Both the position numbers and the translations under genes were made by a program. A stretch of DNA of 64,000 bases from CAZVYN01 sp964631125 (GTDB lineage: Bacteria > Eisenbacteria > RBG-16-71-46 > CAIMUX01): NCBI GenBank assembly GCA_964631125.1, contig CAZVYN010000002.1, positions 1 through 64,000 on the forward strand, given 5' to 3'. Position 1 is the stretch's first letter. Each line of letters begins with the position of its first letter. This document shows, in pieces, positions 26,532-34,785 of the stretch. The notes beneath the pieces were generated by a model. The model had not been told where the DNA came from. It did not search any database and was given only the letters and a program-made list of their open reading frames with translations.

Positions 26532-29500
26532 ATGCGCACGTCCCTCGTTTCCCGCGCCTTCCTCGGCCTACTGGCAGTCGGCCTACTGGCAGTCGGTCTG
26601 CTGACGAGCCCCGCCTGGTCGCAGGGGTATGTCGAAGGCGAGGTGCTCGTGCGCTTCCGGCGCGGCGCGGACCGGCCCGCGCAGGAGCGTGCGGCCGCGC
26701 GGGTGCAGGGCGAGATCGTGAAACGGGATCCCGGGCTCGACTACGCGAAGCTCGAGCTCCTCGCCGGCACGACGGTCGAGGAGGCGGTCGCGCGGCTCGA
26801 CGACGACCCCGCCGTCGTCTGGGCCGAGCCGAACTACCTGCGCGAGGCGCTCGACTGCTCGAACTCGCCGCAGGACCCTTACCTGCGCGACAACACCAGC
26901 GCGGTTGCGACGCGCGGCCAGTGGGGCGTGTTCCAGACCGGCGTCTACTCGCTCTGGCGTCACTTGGCGCCGACCGACACGGTCGTACGCATCGGGGTCA
27001 TCGACTCTGGGATCAACAACTACGCCTCGCCGCATCCTTCGATCGCGCCCAACGTCCTGAACGGAGCGAACGATGGCTTCGACTTCGTGCAGACCGATAC
27101 CGACCCCACCGATCAGGGTCCGTGGAAAGGACACGGGACCGCGGTGGCCGGCGTCCTCGCGGCGGCCGCGGACAACCACGGGATCGTGGGGATCGCGCCC
27201 TGCGCGGAGTTGATCATCGTGCGCGCGCTCGACTGCAACCTCGAAGGTTGCCAGGGGAACGTGGAGCGCACCGCGAATGCGATCAAGTTCGCGGCCGACA
27301 AGAACTGCGACGTCATCAACCTGAGCCTCGGCGGCCTCCAGTACTCGAAGCTCGAGCGCGACGCCGTCCTCTACGCGATCGGGAAGGGCTCGATCGTCGT
27401 CGCGGCGTCGGGGAACGACACCGCCGACTCGCTCCGCTTTCCTGCGCGCTTCCCCGAGGTGATCGCGGTCGACGGCACGTCGTTCGCCACGCCGTTCGTG
27501 GCCGGGGTCTGCGGGCTCCTGCGCGCGCGCTTCCCCGAGATGAAGGCGCACGACGAAGCCTGGCTGCGCGCGCGGACGGTGGCGACTCCACAGCCGAACA
27601 AGGACGGCCACGGTCGCGTGGACTTCCCGCGGCTCGAGGACGCGAGCGACGTCGCCGTCTACGGCGCGACGTATCACAAGAACCACTTCTGGGAGTGGCT
27701 CGGCGAGGACGTGACGCATGAGGCCTCCGACGACGACCCGGCGGACGACGACGGTGTGCCGAACAGCGTGGCCGACGGCGGGAACGACGGCGTGTTCCCC
27801 CGCTCGTTCAGCGAGCTGCCGTTCCTGCCCTACCACCTCAGCGGAGCAGAGTCGTTGAAGGTGCTCGTCTCGACGAGCCGCCACGACGGCCCGCGGTATG
27901 GCCCGGAAGCGATCAAGCGTCTCTACCTGGACGCCTGGTTCGATTGGGGCAGCGACGGCTCGTTCCACTTCGCGTACGACCGCGAGGTCGTGGGATACGC
28001 GATGAACCCGCAGGAGTGGGAAGGAGACTCCATGGAGGTCCGCCCGACGATCCTGCCGTTGGACGAGCACATCTTGGGGAACCCGCTCACCGTACGGACG
28101 CGCCTGCGCTACGGTAGCGACGATCCGGTGACCACCCCGGAGGGGTTCTCGGACCACGGGGAGGTCGAGGACACGCGGTTCATCAACTTCGTCGAAGAGT
28201 TCGACATGGAGCTGCGCGAGTTCTCGCCGCCGCCGCCCTACATGATGATGGGGGGCTGGGGGATCGTGGGCGATCCTCAGCCGCTCTGGAGCCACCACGG
28301 AACGTGGGAATTCGCGTCGTCGCCGCACCCGATCAGTCCCGCCTGCGACTTCGATCCCTCGCCGCCGAACCCCATGATCTCGCCGGTGATGGACTGGACG
28401 GAGTACTCGAGGGCGTTCGTGAAGTTCGACTACTGCCACGTGATCTTCCCGTGCCCGGGCGGCGGTGGCCCGGACCTCTGTCGCTTCGAGCTTCGGATCG
28501 GCGCCGCGCTCGCTTTCTCGACCCCGATCCCGGGCGGCTCCGGCACGATGTCCTTCGACTTCACCTCGTTCGTGGGTGTCCCCGGCGTCACCGCGCACGT
28601 GGTGATGGAGACGGACAAGCCCGGCGTCTTGTACGTGGACGACGTCCGGATCTGGGCGTACGACAACTCGAAGCCCGTCGCGCTGACCGATCTCGTCGCG
28701 TCGCGCCAGCCGGGCGGGAATGCGGTGCGCCTGCGGTGGAGCGATCCGAACGAGAACACGGCGCCGATCCCGCCCGGGGCGAATCCGCGTGCGAGCACCT
28801 ACATGGTGCGCTTCGCGAAGGACCCGATCGCGACGCTGTCGGACTGGGATCTCGCGTCGCGCCTCCTGCGGAGGGACGCGCCCGGCGGATTCCCGGCGCC
28901 CGTGCCCGGCGCGGTGGACGCGTCGTTCGATGTCCCCTCCGCGCACCAGACCTATCACGTTGCCGTCCGCACCGGCGACGAGGTGACGAACCTCTCTCCG
29001 CTCAGCGGCAATACGCAGGAGTCGACGATCCCGGACCTGGCGCTCTCCGTGGTCGGCGGGCCGGACCAGGCGGTGTCGCCTGGACAGACGGTGATGCTCG
29101 AGTTCGCGCTCGCGAACGACGGCAGTGTGAAGGAGTCGATCCGCATCGACGCGACCGACACGCAGCTCTGGGTCGACGGATTCCAAGACATGGGACAGGT
29201 CTCCTCCCCGACGTGGCGCCTGCTCGACTATGGGACCTCCGAGGTACTGCAGGTCTGGGTGGGAGCCCCGCTTGGTAGCGGCGGCTCCACGGACACCGTC
29301 ACCGTCGTCGCGACCGCGCTCTCCTCCGAGGGGACGGTGACCGACTCGGACCAGGTTGTCCTCACCGTCAGCGGTACGAGCTCTGTCGCACAGAACGGGC
29401 TCCCGTCGAAGGCGAGTCTGCGGCTCGTCGGCAACAACCCGAGCCGGGGCGCCGTCGTCATGCGCGCCGCCCTCCCGCGCGCCGGCGAAGTGACCGTCGA

Positions 29501-29684
29501 CGTCTACAACGCGGTCGGCGCGCGCGTGCGATCCGTCGCGCACCGGAGGTTCGCGGCGGGGCTGCACGACCTCACCTGGGACGGCGACGACGACGACGGA
29601 CGCGAGGCGCCGTCGGGGGTCTACGCGGCGCGCCTCCGGGTCGGCAACGAACAGCGCGCCATCCGGATCGTGCGCGTGCGGTGA
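26532..29684 (+). CDS. Large secreted subtilisin-like (S8) protease with a missing core segment
   Basis: 1050 residues. The signal peptide contains an internal 15-bp tandem duplication (LLAVGLLAVGLL). A fervidolysin-type propeptide follows (VEGEVLVRFRRGADRP...VVWAEPNY). The S8 domain has Asp158 (VIDSG), His201 (GHGTAVAG), the oxyanion-type Asn in ASGND (about 295) and Ser317 (DGTSFATPFVAG). Between VIAV and DGTSFAT the 40 or so residues found in other subtilases are absent. Long beta-rich regions follow, including a FN3-like segment (LVASRQPGGNAVRLRWSDPN), and the end is a FlgD-like module (NPSRGAVVMR, VYNAVGARVRSV, HDLTWDGDD, IRIVRVR). ACAGGAGGAG lies well placed before the ATG. The deletion makes activity doubtful although the triad is present. 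Confidence 0.85.
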   Translation: MRTSLVSRAFLGLLAVGLLAVGLLTSPAWSQGYVEGEVLVRFRRGADRPAQERAAARVQGEIVKRDPGLDYAKLELLAGTTVEEAVARLDDDPAVVWAEPNYLREALDCSNSPQDPYLRDNTSAVATRGQWGVFQTGVYSLWRHLAPTDTVVRIGVIDSGINNYASPHPSIAPNVLNGANDGFDFVQTDTDPTDQGPWKGHGTAVAGVLAAAADNHGIVGIAPCAELIIVRALDCNLEGCQGNVERTANAIKFAADKNCDVINLSLGGLQYSKLERDAVLYAIGKGSIVVAASGNDTADSLRFPARFPEVIAVDGTSFATPFVAGVCGLLRARFPEMKAHDEAWLRARTVATPQPNKDGHGRVDFPRLEDASDVAVYGATYHKNHFWEWLGEDVTHEASDDDPADDDGVPNSVADGGNDGVFPRSFSELPFLPYHLSGAESLKVLVSTSRHDGPRYGPEAIKRLYLDAWFDWGSDGSFHFAYDREVVGYAMNPQEWEGDSMEVRPTILPLDEHILGNPLTVRTRLRYGSDDPVTTPEGFSDHGEVEDTRFINFVEEFDMELREFSPPPPYMMMGGWGIVGDPQPLWSHHGTWEFASSPHPISPACDFDPSPPNPMISPVMDWTEYSRAFVKFDYCHVIFPCPGGGGPDLCRFELRIGAALAFSTPIPGGSGTMSFDFTSFVGVPGVTAHVVMETDKPGVLYVDDVRIWAYDNSKPVALTDLVASRQPGGNAVRLRWSDPNENTAPIPPGANPRASTYMVRFAKDPIATLSDWDLASRLLRRDAPGGFPAPVPGAVDASFDVPSAHQTYHVAVRTGDEVTNLSPLSGNTQESTIPDLALSVVGGPDQAVSPGQTVMLEFALANDGSVKESIRIDATDTQLWVDGFQDMGQVSSPTWRLLDYGTSEVLQVWVGAPLGSGGSTDTVTVVATALSSEGTVTDSDQVVLTVSGTSSVAQNGLPSKASLRLVGNNPSRGAVVMRAALPRAGEVTVDVYNAVGARVRSVAHRRFAAGLHDLTWDGDDDDGREAPSGVYAARLRVGNEQRAIRIVRVR

Positions 29685-29699
29685 CGGCGGGGAGCGATA

Positions 29700-29726
29700 C
29701 GGCGCCAAGAGTTGCGCGGTCGGCCG
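29700..29726. repeat. 27-bp direct repeat, copy 2
   Basis: Exact match to 23514-23540, beginning 15 bases after the subtilase stop and leading into the decayed PD40 copy. The pair brackets the subtilase and Hint genes. Confidence 0.85.
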
Positions 29727-30327
29727 TCCGGCGACATCGTCCAGAGATCGAAGCTCCCACCGCGTTCGGAGTGAAACGCGATCTTCGTTCCGTCCGGTGA
29801 CCAGGCAAGGGCGTTCACTGTCGGTCGACCGTGACTCGCGATCACAACCGGCGCGGCGCCCACCCTCGGTTCCATCACCGAGAGTTCGCGGAGCGTGAAG
29901 GCGGCGTCCGCTCCGATCAAGTAGATCTGTGGGCGACTGTCCGGCTGCCAGTCAGCGCTGAACAACACCTCGGACCCGTCGGGCGACCAGTGCGGATAGA
30001 TCGCACCACCGAGGCGTGAGCTGGTGGTCAGGCGGAGTCGGGTGCGAGTTGAAGTACTCACGACGTTGGATAGCGTGGATTCGAGCGGCGTGTCGTCTAT
30101 GGCGCGGATGGCGAAGAAGTACGTGAGCCCAGGCTCGAGTCCGGTCGCGGTAAACGCCTCCTCGGCGCCTGCTGAATCTGGCGCGGGAACGCTGTCTACT
30201 CGAGTCGCGGAGTCCCAGTTCGCGTCGGAGATGGTCACGAAGGAATGCCGGAGGTCGTAGGCTGAGGCTGTGCCGATCGACCCATCGCGCCCGGTCGCGG
30301 TCCACCTCAGGCTCACGCTGCTGCGGG
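29700..30327 (-). pseudogene. Truncated, internally deleted copy of the FN3-PD40 gene
   Basis: On the minus strand the sequence encodes SLRWTATGRDGSIGTASAYD, LEPGLTYFFAIRAIDDTPLE, YPHWSPDGSEVLFSADW and WSPDGTKIAFHSERGG, nearly the same as the second FN3 domain and parts of the propeller of the gene at 23548-25137. The first FN3 domain, signal peptide and several blades are missing. One junction joins LIGAD directly to AAFTLRELSVMEPRV, removing about 40 residues. The 3' flank includes a 27-bp exact match to the original's flank. The frame runs into the end of the subtilase region and has no proper start. It is a decayed duplicate. Confidence 0.85.
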
Positions 30328-30342
30328 CCTCGGGCTTTGGAT

Positions 30343-30418
30343 CGAGACGAGTCGGGGTGAGGGAGGCACGAACTCGTCTCGGTCCGGGTCAGGGCCGCGA
30401 CCGCGCTTTCGCGCGATC
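30343..30418. terminator. Two hairpins downstream of the 426-residue gene
   Basis: GACCGCGC (30399) / GCGCGATC (30411) with a TTTC loop lies just after the stop of the minus-strand gene. Further on, CGAGACGAGT (30343-30352) pairs perfectly with ACTCGTCTCG (30372-30381) around a 19-base loop. Neither has a T-run; they could act as structural 3' ends. Confidence 0.4.
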
Positions 30419-30420
30419 AG

Positions 30421-31701
30421 TTACGCCTTCGTGTTGCGGACGATGCCCATCGAGGCATCGTGGAGCGACTTGAAGATGGACGTGAAGAGGCTGAACATCT
30501 GTGAGCGGCGCTCGAGCATCTGCTGGAGTTGCGTTTGCATGAGTTGGAGGTTCGACTTCTGGCTGTCGGAGCCGCCGCTGGCGCTGTTCGGGCTTCCCGG
30601 GACGCCACCGCCGGACACGGCGCCGCCGATGACGCCGCCCAACTGCGAGCCGAGCATCCCGCCGATCGGGCCGCCGAAGGCCGCGCCCGCGACGCCGGCA
30701 ACCGCGCTGGCCGCTCCGCCGATCGCGCCGGCGATCGAACCGAAGATCCCGCCGCTCTTCTTCTTCTCGCCCGCGCCGTTGGCGCCGTTCGCGCCGTTCG
30801 CGCCGTTCTGCTTCGACATCTCGGCCTCGATCTTCTTCATCTGATCCTCGATCTGCTTGTCGAGGTGATCAGCGAGCTTCGCCATGAGGAGCAGGAGCTT
30901 GTCCTCGAGCGACGCGCCGCTGGAGAGGATGCTGGAGGTATCGTTCGCCGCGGACGCGCCGTTCGTTCCGTTCGTTCCGTTCGTTCCGTTGGCCGGAGCG
31001 CTCCGGCTTCCCGGGACACCACCGCCGAACAACTGCTCGATGATGTTCTGGATGGTCTGGGTCGCGGCCGGGCTCGGCTGCCACGGCGTCAGAGCGGCGC
31101 CGAGCGACGGGAAGTTCGGGGCGTTCACGTAGATCCCAGGGTTGACCGTCTGCTGAGTCGGGAAGTGCAACCGCAAGGTCGCGTTGCCGTCGACGCGGCC
31201 GTCGCGACGGTCCCGCCAGATGTCGCCCAGGCTCCCGTAGGTCCGTCCCTGATAGAGCCACTGCTGGTTCTTCAACTGGATGGGGCGAGAGAACGAGCCA
31301 GCGTACTGCCGACCGGTGATGCGACCGCGGCATTGGAAGGGGCCGAGCTTGAAGCCGTACTGCTGACCGACCTGCGCGCGACGTCCGACGGCCTGATGCA
31401 CGGCGTAGGTGTTCGAGTAGTTGGCGAGATGCGGACCGGCGAAGCCACAACGCGTGACGTGGGCGGAGCGAGCGCAGGCCGCGCCGCGGTTGAGCGAATC
31501 GAACTGGCTGGTCGGCAGACCGCTCTGCAGGTCGACCAAGTTGCGAAGGGCGCCGGCGACGTTGCCGCCGCGAATGTCGACGAGCGCGCCAACGGCGTCG
31601 CCGAATGCATCGGGAAGGCCAAGGCGGTCGAGCTGACGGTTGATCTGGGATCCCTGCGACGCGTTGGCAGCGAGGTGCGAGGGGCTGATGACGTTCGACA
31701 T
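30421..31701 (-). CDS. Unrecognised 426-residue protein with Asn-Gly repeats and glycine-zipper segment
   Basis: The start MSNVISPSHLAANASQGSQI has AAGGAAACAG before it. There is no signal peptide. The first 230 residues are soluble-looking with three cysteines. Then come a tandem NGTNGTNGTNG block, a helical charged stretch (LEDKLLLLMAKLADHLDKQI, predicted coiled coil), an NGANGANGANG block, a KKKSGG turn and a long glycine-alanine segment (GGIFGSIAGAIGGAASAVAG) able to insert into membranes as a glycine zipper. The end is a Gln/Met-rich helix. The architecture recalls translocator- or effector-like proteins without signal peptides, but I recognise no family and give no function. A 9-bp hairpin lies in its leader. 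Confidence 0.68.
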   Translation of the reverse strand: MSNVISPSHLAANASQGSQINRQLDRLGLPDAFGDAVGALVDIRGGNVAGALRNLVDLQSGLPTSQFDSLNRGAACARSAHVTRCGFAGPHLANYSNTYAVHQAVGRRAQVGQQYGFKLGPFQCRGRITGRQYAGSFSRPIQLKNQQWLYQGRTYGSLGDIWRDRRDGRVDGNATLRLHFPTQQTVNPGIYVNAPNFPSLGAALTPWQPSPAATQTIQNIIEQLFGGGVPGSRSAPANGTNGTNGTNGASAANDTSSILSSGASLEDKLLLLMAKLADHLDKQIEDQMKKIEAEMSKQNGANGANGANGAGEKKKSGGIFGSIAGAIGGAASAVAGVAGAAFGGPIGGMLGSQLGGVIGGAVSGGGVPGSPNSASGGSDSQKSNLQLMQTQLQQMLERRSQMFSLFTSIFKSLHDASMGIVRNTKA

Positions 31702-31723
31702 GGTTCTGTTTCCTTCTGTGGTC

Positions 31724-31742
31724 CCCGCCATCTGATGGCGGG
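31724..31742. promoter_or_regulatory. Leader hairpin upstream of the 426-residue gene
   Basis: CCCGCCATC / GATGGCGGG, a perfect 9-bp stem with a one-base (DNA) or slightly larger (RNA) loop, 23-41 bases before the minus-strand ATG at 31701, so probably in the 5' untranslated region. Confidence 0.4.
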
Positions 31743-31906
31743 TCGCTCGAGTCGGTCGAGTGGCCGTTGTGGCCGTTGTGGCCGGGACGCACCTCTTATC
31801 TGGGGTCCGCGTGGCGTGGTTGCGGGGAAAGATGGGCGCGGGGGCGAACCCGGGCCTTCGCAGCTCGGTTAAGTCGCAGCTCAGCCAACTCGCGCTCCGC
31901 CAACTC

Positions 31907-31962
31907 GCTTGTGAAAAGATGCGCAACTATTGCCGGCAATAGTTGCGCATCTTTTCACAAGC
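31907..31962. repeat. 56-bp perfect palindrome, copy 1 of a three-member family
   Basis: Arms of 28 bases pair without a mismatch and without a loop; the centre is TTGCCGGCAA. The outer part is GCTTGTGAAAAG / CTTTTCACAAGC. See copies at 41068-41122 and 47770-47825. Confidence 0.95.
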
Positions 31963-32114
31963 CCCCGTCAGTGCCGGCCCGCTGTCGCTCCCGACCCGTC
32001 CAAGTCCGCCCGATAGGGGCCTCGACATCGTGCTAATACGCTGTGGCGTAGTCAATTACGGGCGACATCAGAACCGGCTCTCTCTCTCTCGTGTCTCTCG
32101 TCCGAACTTCCCGG

Positions 32115-32154
32115 TTGACGTCGCATCACTTAACGGACATCTTCATGCTATAAG
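32115..32154 (+). promoter_or_regulatory. Candidate promoter of the nos cluster
   Basis: TGCTATAAG (32146-32154) fits an extended -10 element about 45 bases before the cytochrome start. TTGACGTCGCATCAC (32115-32129), centred near -39, faintly resembles an FNR/CRP-type site (TTGAT-N4-ATCAA) but has one extra spacer base and two mismatches. Weak, sequence-only call. Confidence 0.3.
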
Positions 32155-32199
32155 CGTTTGAGTGACGCACTCTTCGTACCGAGGGAGGGGGAGGTAGAC

Positions 32200-32715
32200 A
32201 TGAGAGGGATCGGTTGGATCGTCGGCCTGGGACTCTGCGGCGCGCTCGTCGCGCTCCCGGCCTGCAACGGGGACAGCGGGTCATCGGCGCGGACGGACTC
32301 GTCTCGCGGCGCAGCGACCCCGGCATCGGGCAGTGCAAGCCCACCCGCGGCGACACCCGCCACGACTTCGGCGACGACGCCCGCGGCTTCGTCCGCCCCA
32401 CCTTCGCTCGAGGGAACGACGAGTTCGGACCGCGCTCAGGCGGAGCAGCTGTTCATGGCCCGGTGCGCCGCGTGTCACGGCAAGGACGGGCGCGGGGACG
32501 GACCGGGCTCACTCGGTCTCGATCCCAAGCCGCAGAACTACACCGATCCCACCTGGCAGACGACCGTGACCAACGAAGAGATCGAGAAGGCCATCGTCTA
32601 CGGCGGCGCCGCGGTCGGGAAGAGCCCGCAGATGGTGTCCAACCCGGATCTCCAGGCGAAGCCGGGCGTCGTGACGGCGCTCCGGATGAAGATCCGCAAG
32701 TTCGGACAGCAGTGA
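32200..32715 (+). CDS. Monohaem cytochrome c lipoprotein of the nos cluster
   Basis: 171 residues. The signal peptide ends in the lipobox LPAC (Cys22). A Pro/Ala/Ser/Thr-rich linker (about 30-70) follows, then a class I cytochrome c domain with the haem motif CAACH (89-93) and a probable distal ligand Met145 in KSPQMVSNPD. The ATG at 32200 has GGGGGAGG before it; an earlier in-frame ATG would spoil the signal peptide. It is the first gene of the nos cluster, 95 bases before nosZ, so it is a likely membrane-tethered electron donor to NosZ, replacing NosR-dependent delivery. Confidence 0.87.
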   Translation: MRGIGWIVGLGLCGALVALPACNGDSGSSARTDSSRGAATPASGSASPPAATPATTSATTPAASSAPPSLEGTTSSDRAQAEQLFMARCAACHGKDGRGDGPGSLGLDPKPQNYTDPTWQTTVTNEEIEKAIVYGGAAVGKSPQMVSNPDLQAKPGVVTALRMKIRKFGQQ

Positions 32716-32810
32716 AACAGCAGTGAAACAGCAGTGAACCAAGCAGACGAGTCGATCTGTCCGTGAACCGGCCGGGGCGCAACGGCGCATCCCGATGAAG
32801 GAGCCGAGAG

Positions 32811-34778
32811 ATGTCCAGGAATCGAATCTTCATGACCGCCGCAGCGTTCGTCCTCTTCGGATTCATTGGTCTCGCGTTCCTCTCCATCTCATGCAGCGGA
32901 CCGAAGTCCGGCGGCGGGATGTCGCAGGACTTGAACGCGTTGATGCAAGCGCGCGGCCTGACCGAAGCGGATGTTTCCGCCGCCCTCAAGACCTACACGC
33001 CGACTGGCGGCAGAGACGAGTTCCTGCTTTTCGCCTCCGGCGGACACGGAGGGAACCTGATCGTCATCGGGGTTCCGAGCATGCGGATTCTCAAGTACGT
33101 CGGGGTCTTCACGCCGGAGCCGTGGCAGGGATACGGCTTCGACGCCGAGACCCGAGGCGTGCTCGACGGCGGCAATCCCGAAGGCGTGGAGCTCTCGTGG
33201 GGCGACATGCACCATCCCGCGATGAGCGAGACCAACGGCGACTATGACGGCGAGTACATCTTCGTCAACGACAAGGCGAACGCCCGCATGGCCGTCGTCG
33301 ACCTGAAGGACTTCATGACGAAGCAGATCGTTTCCAGCGAGCTGATCCACTCGGATCACGGCGGATCGTTCGTCACGCCCAACACCGAGTACCTCATCGA
33401 GACCTCTCAACTCGCCGCCCCGCTCGGCGGCGGCTACGCCCCGCTCTCGGAGTTCAACGAGAAGTACCGGGGAGCGCAGATCTTCTGGAAGTTCGATCGC
33501 GCGAAGGGGCGTCTCATTCCGGAGGAGTCGTGGGCCGTCGAGTTGCCTCCGTACATGCAGGACCTGGCCGACGCCGGGAAGCTCGCCAGCGACGGTTGGA
33601 TCTTCTGCAATTCGGTCAACACGGAGCGGGCCACCGGCGGCCTGTTGGAAGGCAAGCCCCCGCTGGAGTCGGGCGCCTCGCAGAACGACATGGACTACCT
33701 GCACGTCTTCAACTGGAAGCGCGCCGAAGAGGTCGTCCGCGCCGGCAAGACCAAGACGATCGCGGGCATGCGGGTCATCACCCTGGAGACCGCCATCGCG
33801 GAGAAGCTGCTCCACTTCGTCCCTGAACCGAAGAGCCCGCACGGGGTCGACATCGCGCCCAACGGCACGGACATCGTCGTCTCCGGCAAGTTGGACACGC
33901 ATTGCACCGTCTACGACTTCAACAAGATCAAGTCGCTGATCGAGCAGGGGCGCTTCGAGGGGGTCGACCCCTACGGAGTCCCGATCCTGCCGTTCCGTGA
34001 GGCGATCCGCGGCCAGGTCGAGATCGGATTGGGTCCGCTCCATAGCCAGTTCGACGATCGCGGCAACGTCTACACGTCGCTCTTCATCGAGTCGAAAGTG
34101 GCCCGGTGGTCGCTCGCCGACTTGAAGCTCCTGGAGAAAGCCTCCGTTCACTACAACATCGGTCATCTCGCCGCGACCGAGGGCGACGCCCTGCATCCCC
34201 AAGGGAAGTACCTCGTCGTGATGAACAAGTGGGCGATCGACCGGTTCAACCCGGTCGGGCCGCTGCTCCCGCAGAACTTCCAACTCGTGGACATCTCCGG
34301 GCCTGAGATGAAGGTGATCTACGACCTTCCGATTCCACTCGGTGAACCGCATTACGCGCAGATCATCCGAGCGGAAAAGATCAAGACGATCGAAATGTAC
34401 ACGCCGGTCGGAACCAACCCCATCACGGGACAGCTCGACCCGTCGGCGATCGACTCCGAGGCGAAGTCGAGGATCGAACGCAGGGGCAAGGACGTTCACG
34501 TCTACATGACGCTCGTGCGGAGTCACATCCGGCCGGACATCATCGAGGTGAACAAGGGAGACACGGTGCACCTGCACGTGACCAGCCTCGAACAGGCGCT
34601 CGACGCGACCCACGGACTGGCCGTCGATCGGTACAACATCAACCTGAGCGTCGAACCGGGGCGAACCTGCAACGTCAGCTTCGTGGCCGACCGAGCCGGC
34701 GTCTATCCGTACTACTGCACCGAATTCTGCTCGGCGCTGCACCTCGAGATGGCCGGCTACCTGCTGGTCAAGGGCTGA
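32811..34778 (+). CDS. nosZ: Nitrous-oxide reductase, Sec-type (clade II)
   Basis: A 655-residue copper enzyme reducing N2O to N2 in the periplasm. The N-terminus MSRNRIFMTAAAFVLFGFIG lacks a twin-arginine motif and ends in a lipobox-like LSISC, as in clade II enzymes. CuZ ligand regions include DMHHP (His134, His135), SDHGGS, SPHGVD, GLGPLHSQFD and EPHYAQ. The CuA site at the end has DATHG and CTEFCSALHLEM (Cys636, Cys640, His644, Met647). All expected motifs are intact. AAGGAGCC precedes the ATG. nosD starts eight bases after the stop, so they are one transcription unit. Confidence 0.96.
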   Translation: MSRNRIFMTAAAFVLFGFIGLAFLSISCSGPKSGGGMSQDLNALMQARGLTEADVSAALKTYTPTGGRDEFLLFASGGHGGNLIVIGVPSMRILKYVGVFTPEPWQGYGFDAETRGVLDGGNPEGVELSWGDMHHPAMSETNGDYDGEYIFVNDKANARMAVVDLKDFMTKQIVSSELIHSDHGGSFVTPNTEYLIETSQLAAPLGGGYAPLSEFNEKYRGAQIFWKFDRAKGRLIPEESWAVELPPYMQDLADAGKLASDGWIFCNSVNTERATGGLLEGKPPLESGASQNDMDYLHVFNWKRAEEVVRAGKTKTIAGMRVITLETAIAEKLLHFVPEPKSPHGVDIAPNGTDIVVSGKLDTHCTVYDFNKIKSLIEQGRFEGVDPYGVPILPFREAIRGQVEIGLGPLHSQFDDRGNVYTSLFIESKVARWSLADLKLLEKASVHYNIGHLAATEGDALHPQGKYLVVMNKWAIDRFNPVGPLLPQNFQLVDISGPEMKVIYDLPIPLGEPHYAQIIRAEKIKTIEMYTPVGTNPITGQLDPSAIDSEAKSRIERRGKDVHVYMTLVRSHIRPDIIEVNKGDTVHLHVTSLEQALDATHGLAVDRYNINLSVEPGRTCNVSFVADRAGVYPYYCTEFCSALHLEMAGYLLVKG

Positions 34779-34785
34779 GGTCGAG

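Larger units (their letters stand above)
31702..32199. other. Divergent intergenic region between the 426-residue gene and the nos cluster
   Basis: About 500 bases. Contents: the leader hairpin at 31724-31742, a 9-bp tandem repeat (TGGCCGTTG, two and a half copies from 31761), the 56-bp palindrome at 31907-31962, a CT-rich run near 32080-32096 and a candidate promoter near 32115-32154. No small gene was found. Confidence 0.5.

Noticed and set aside
26583..29708. Very long open frame antisense to the subtilase
   Set aside because: It mirrors the subtilase codon pattern and has no domain or signal; a shadow frame.
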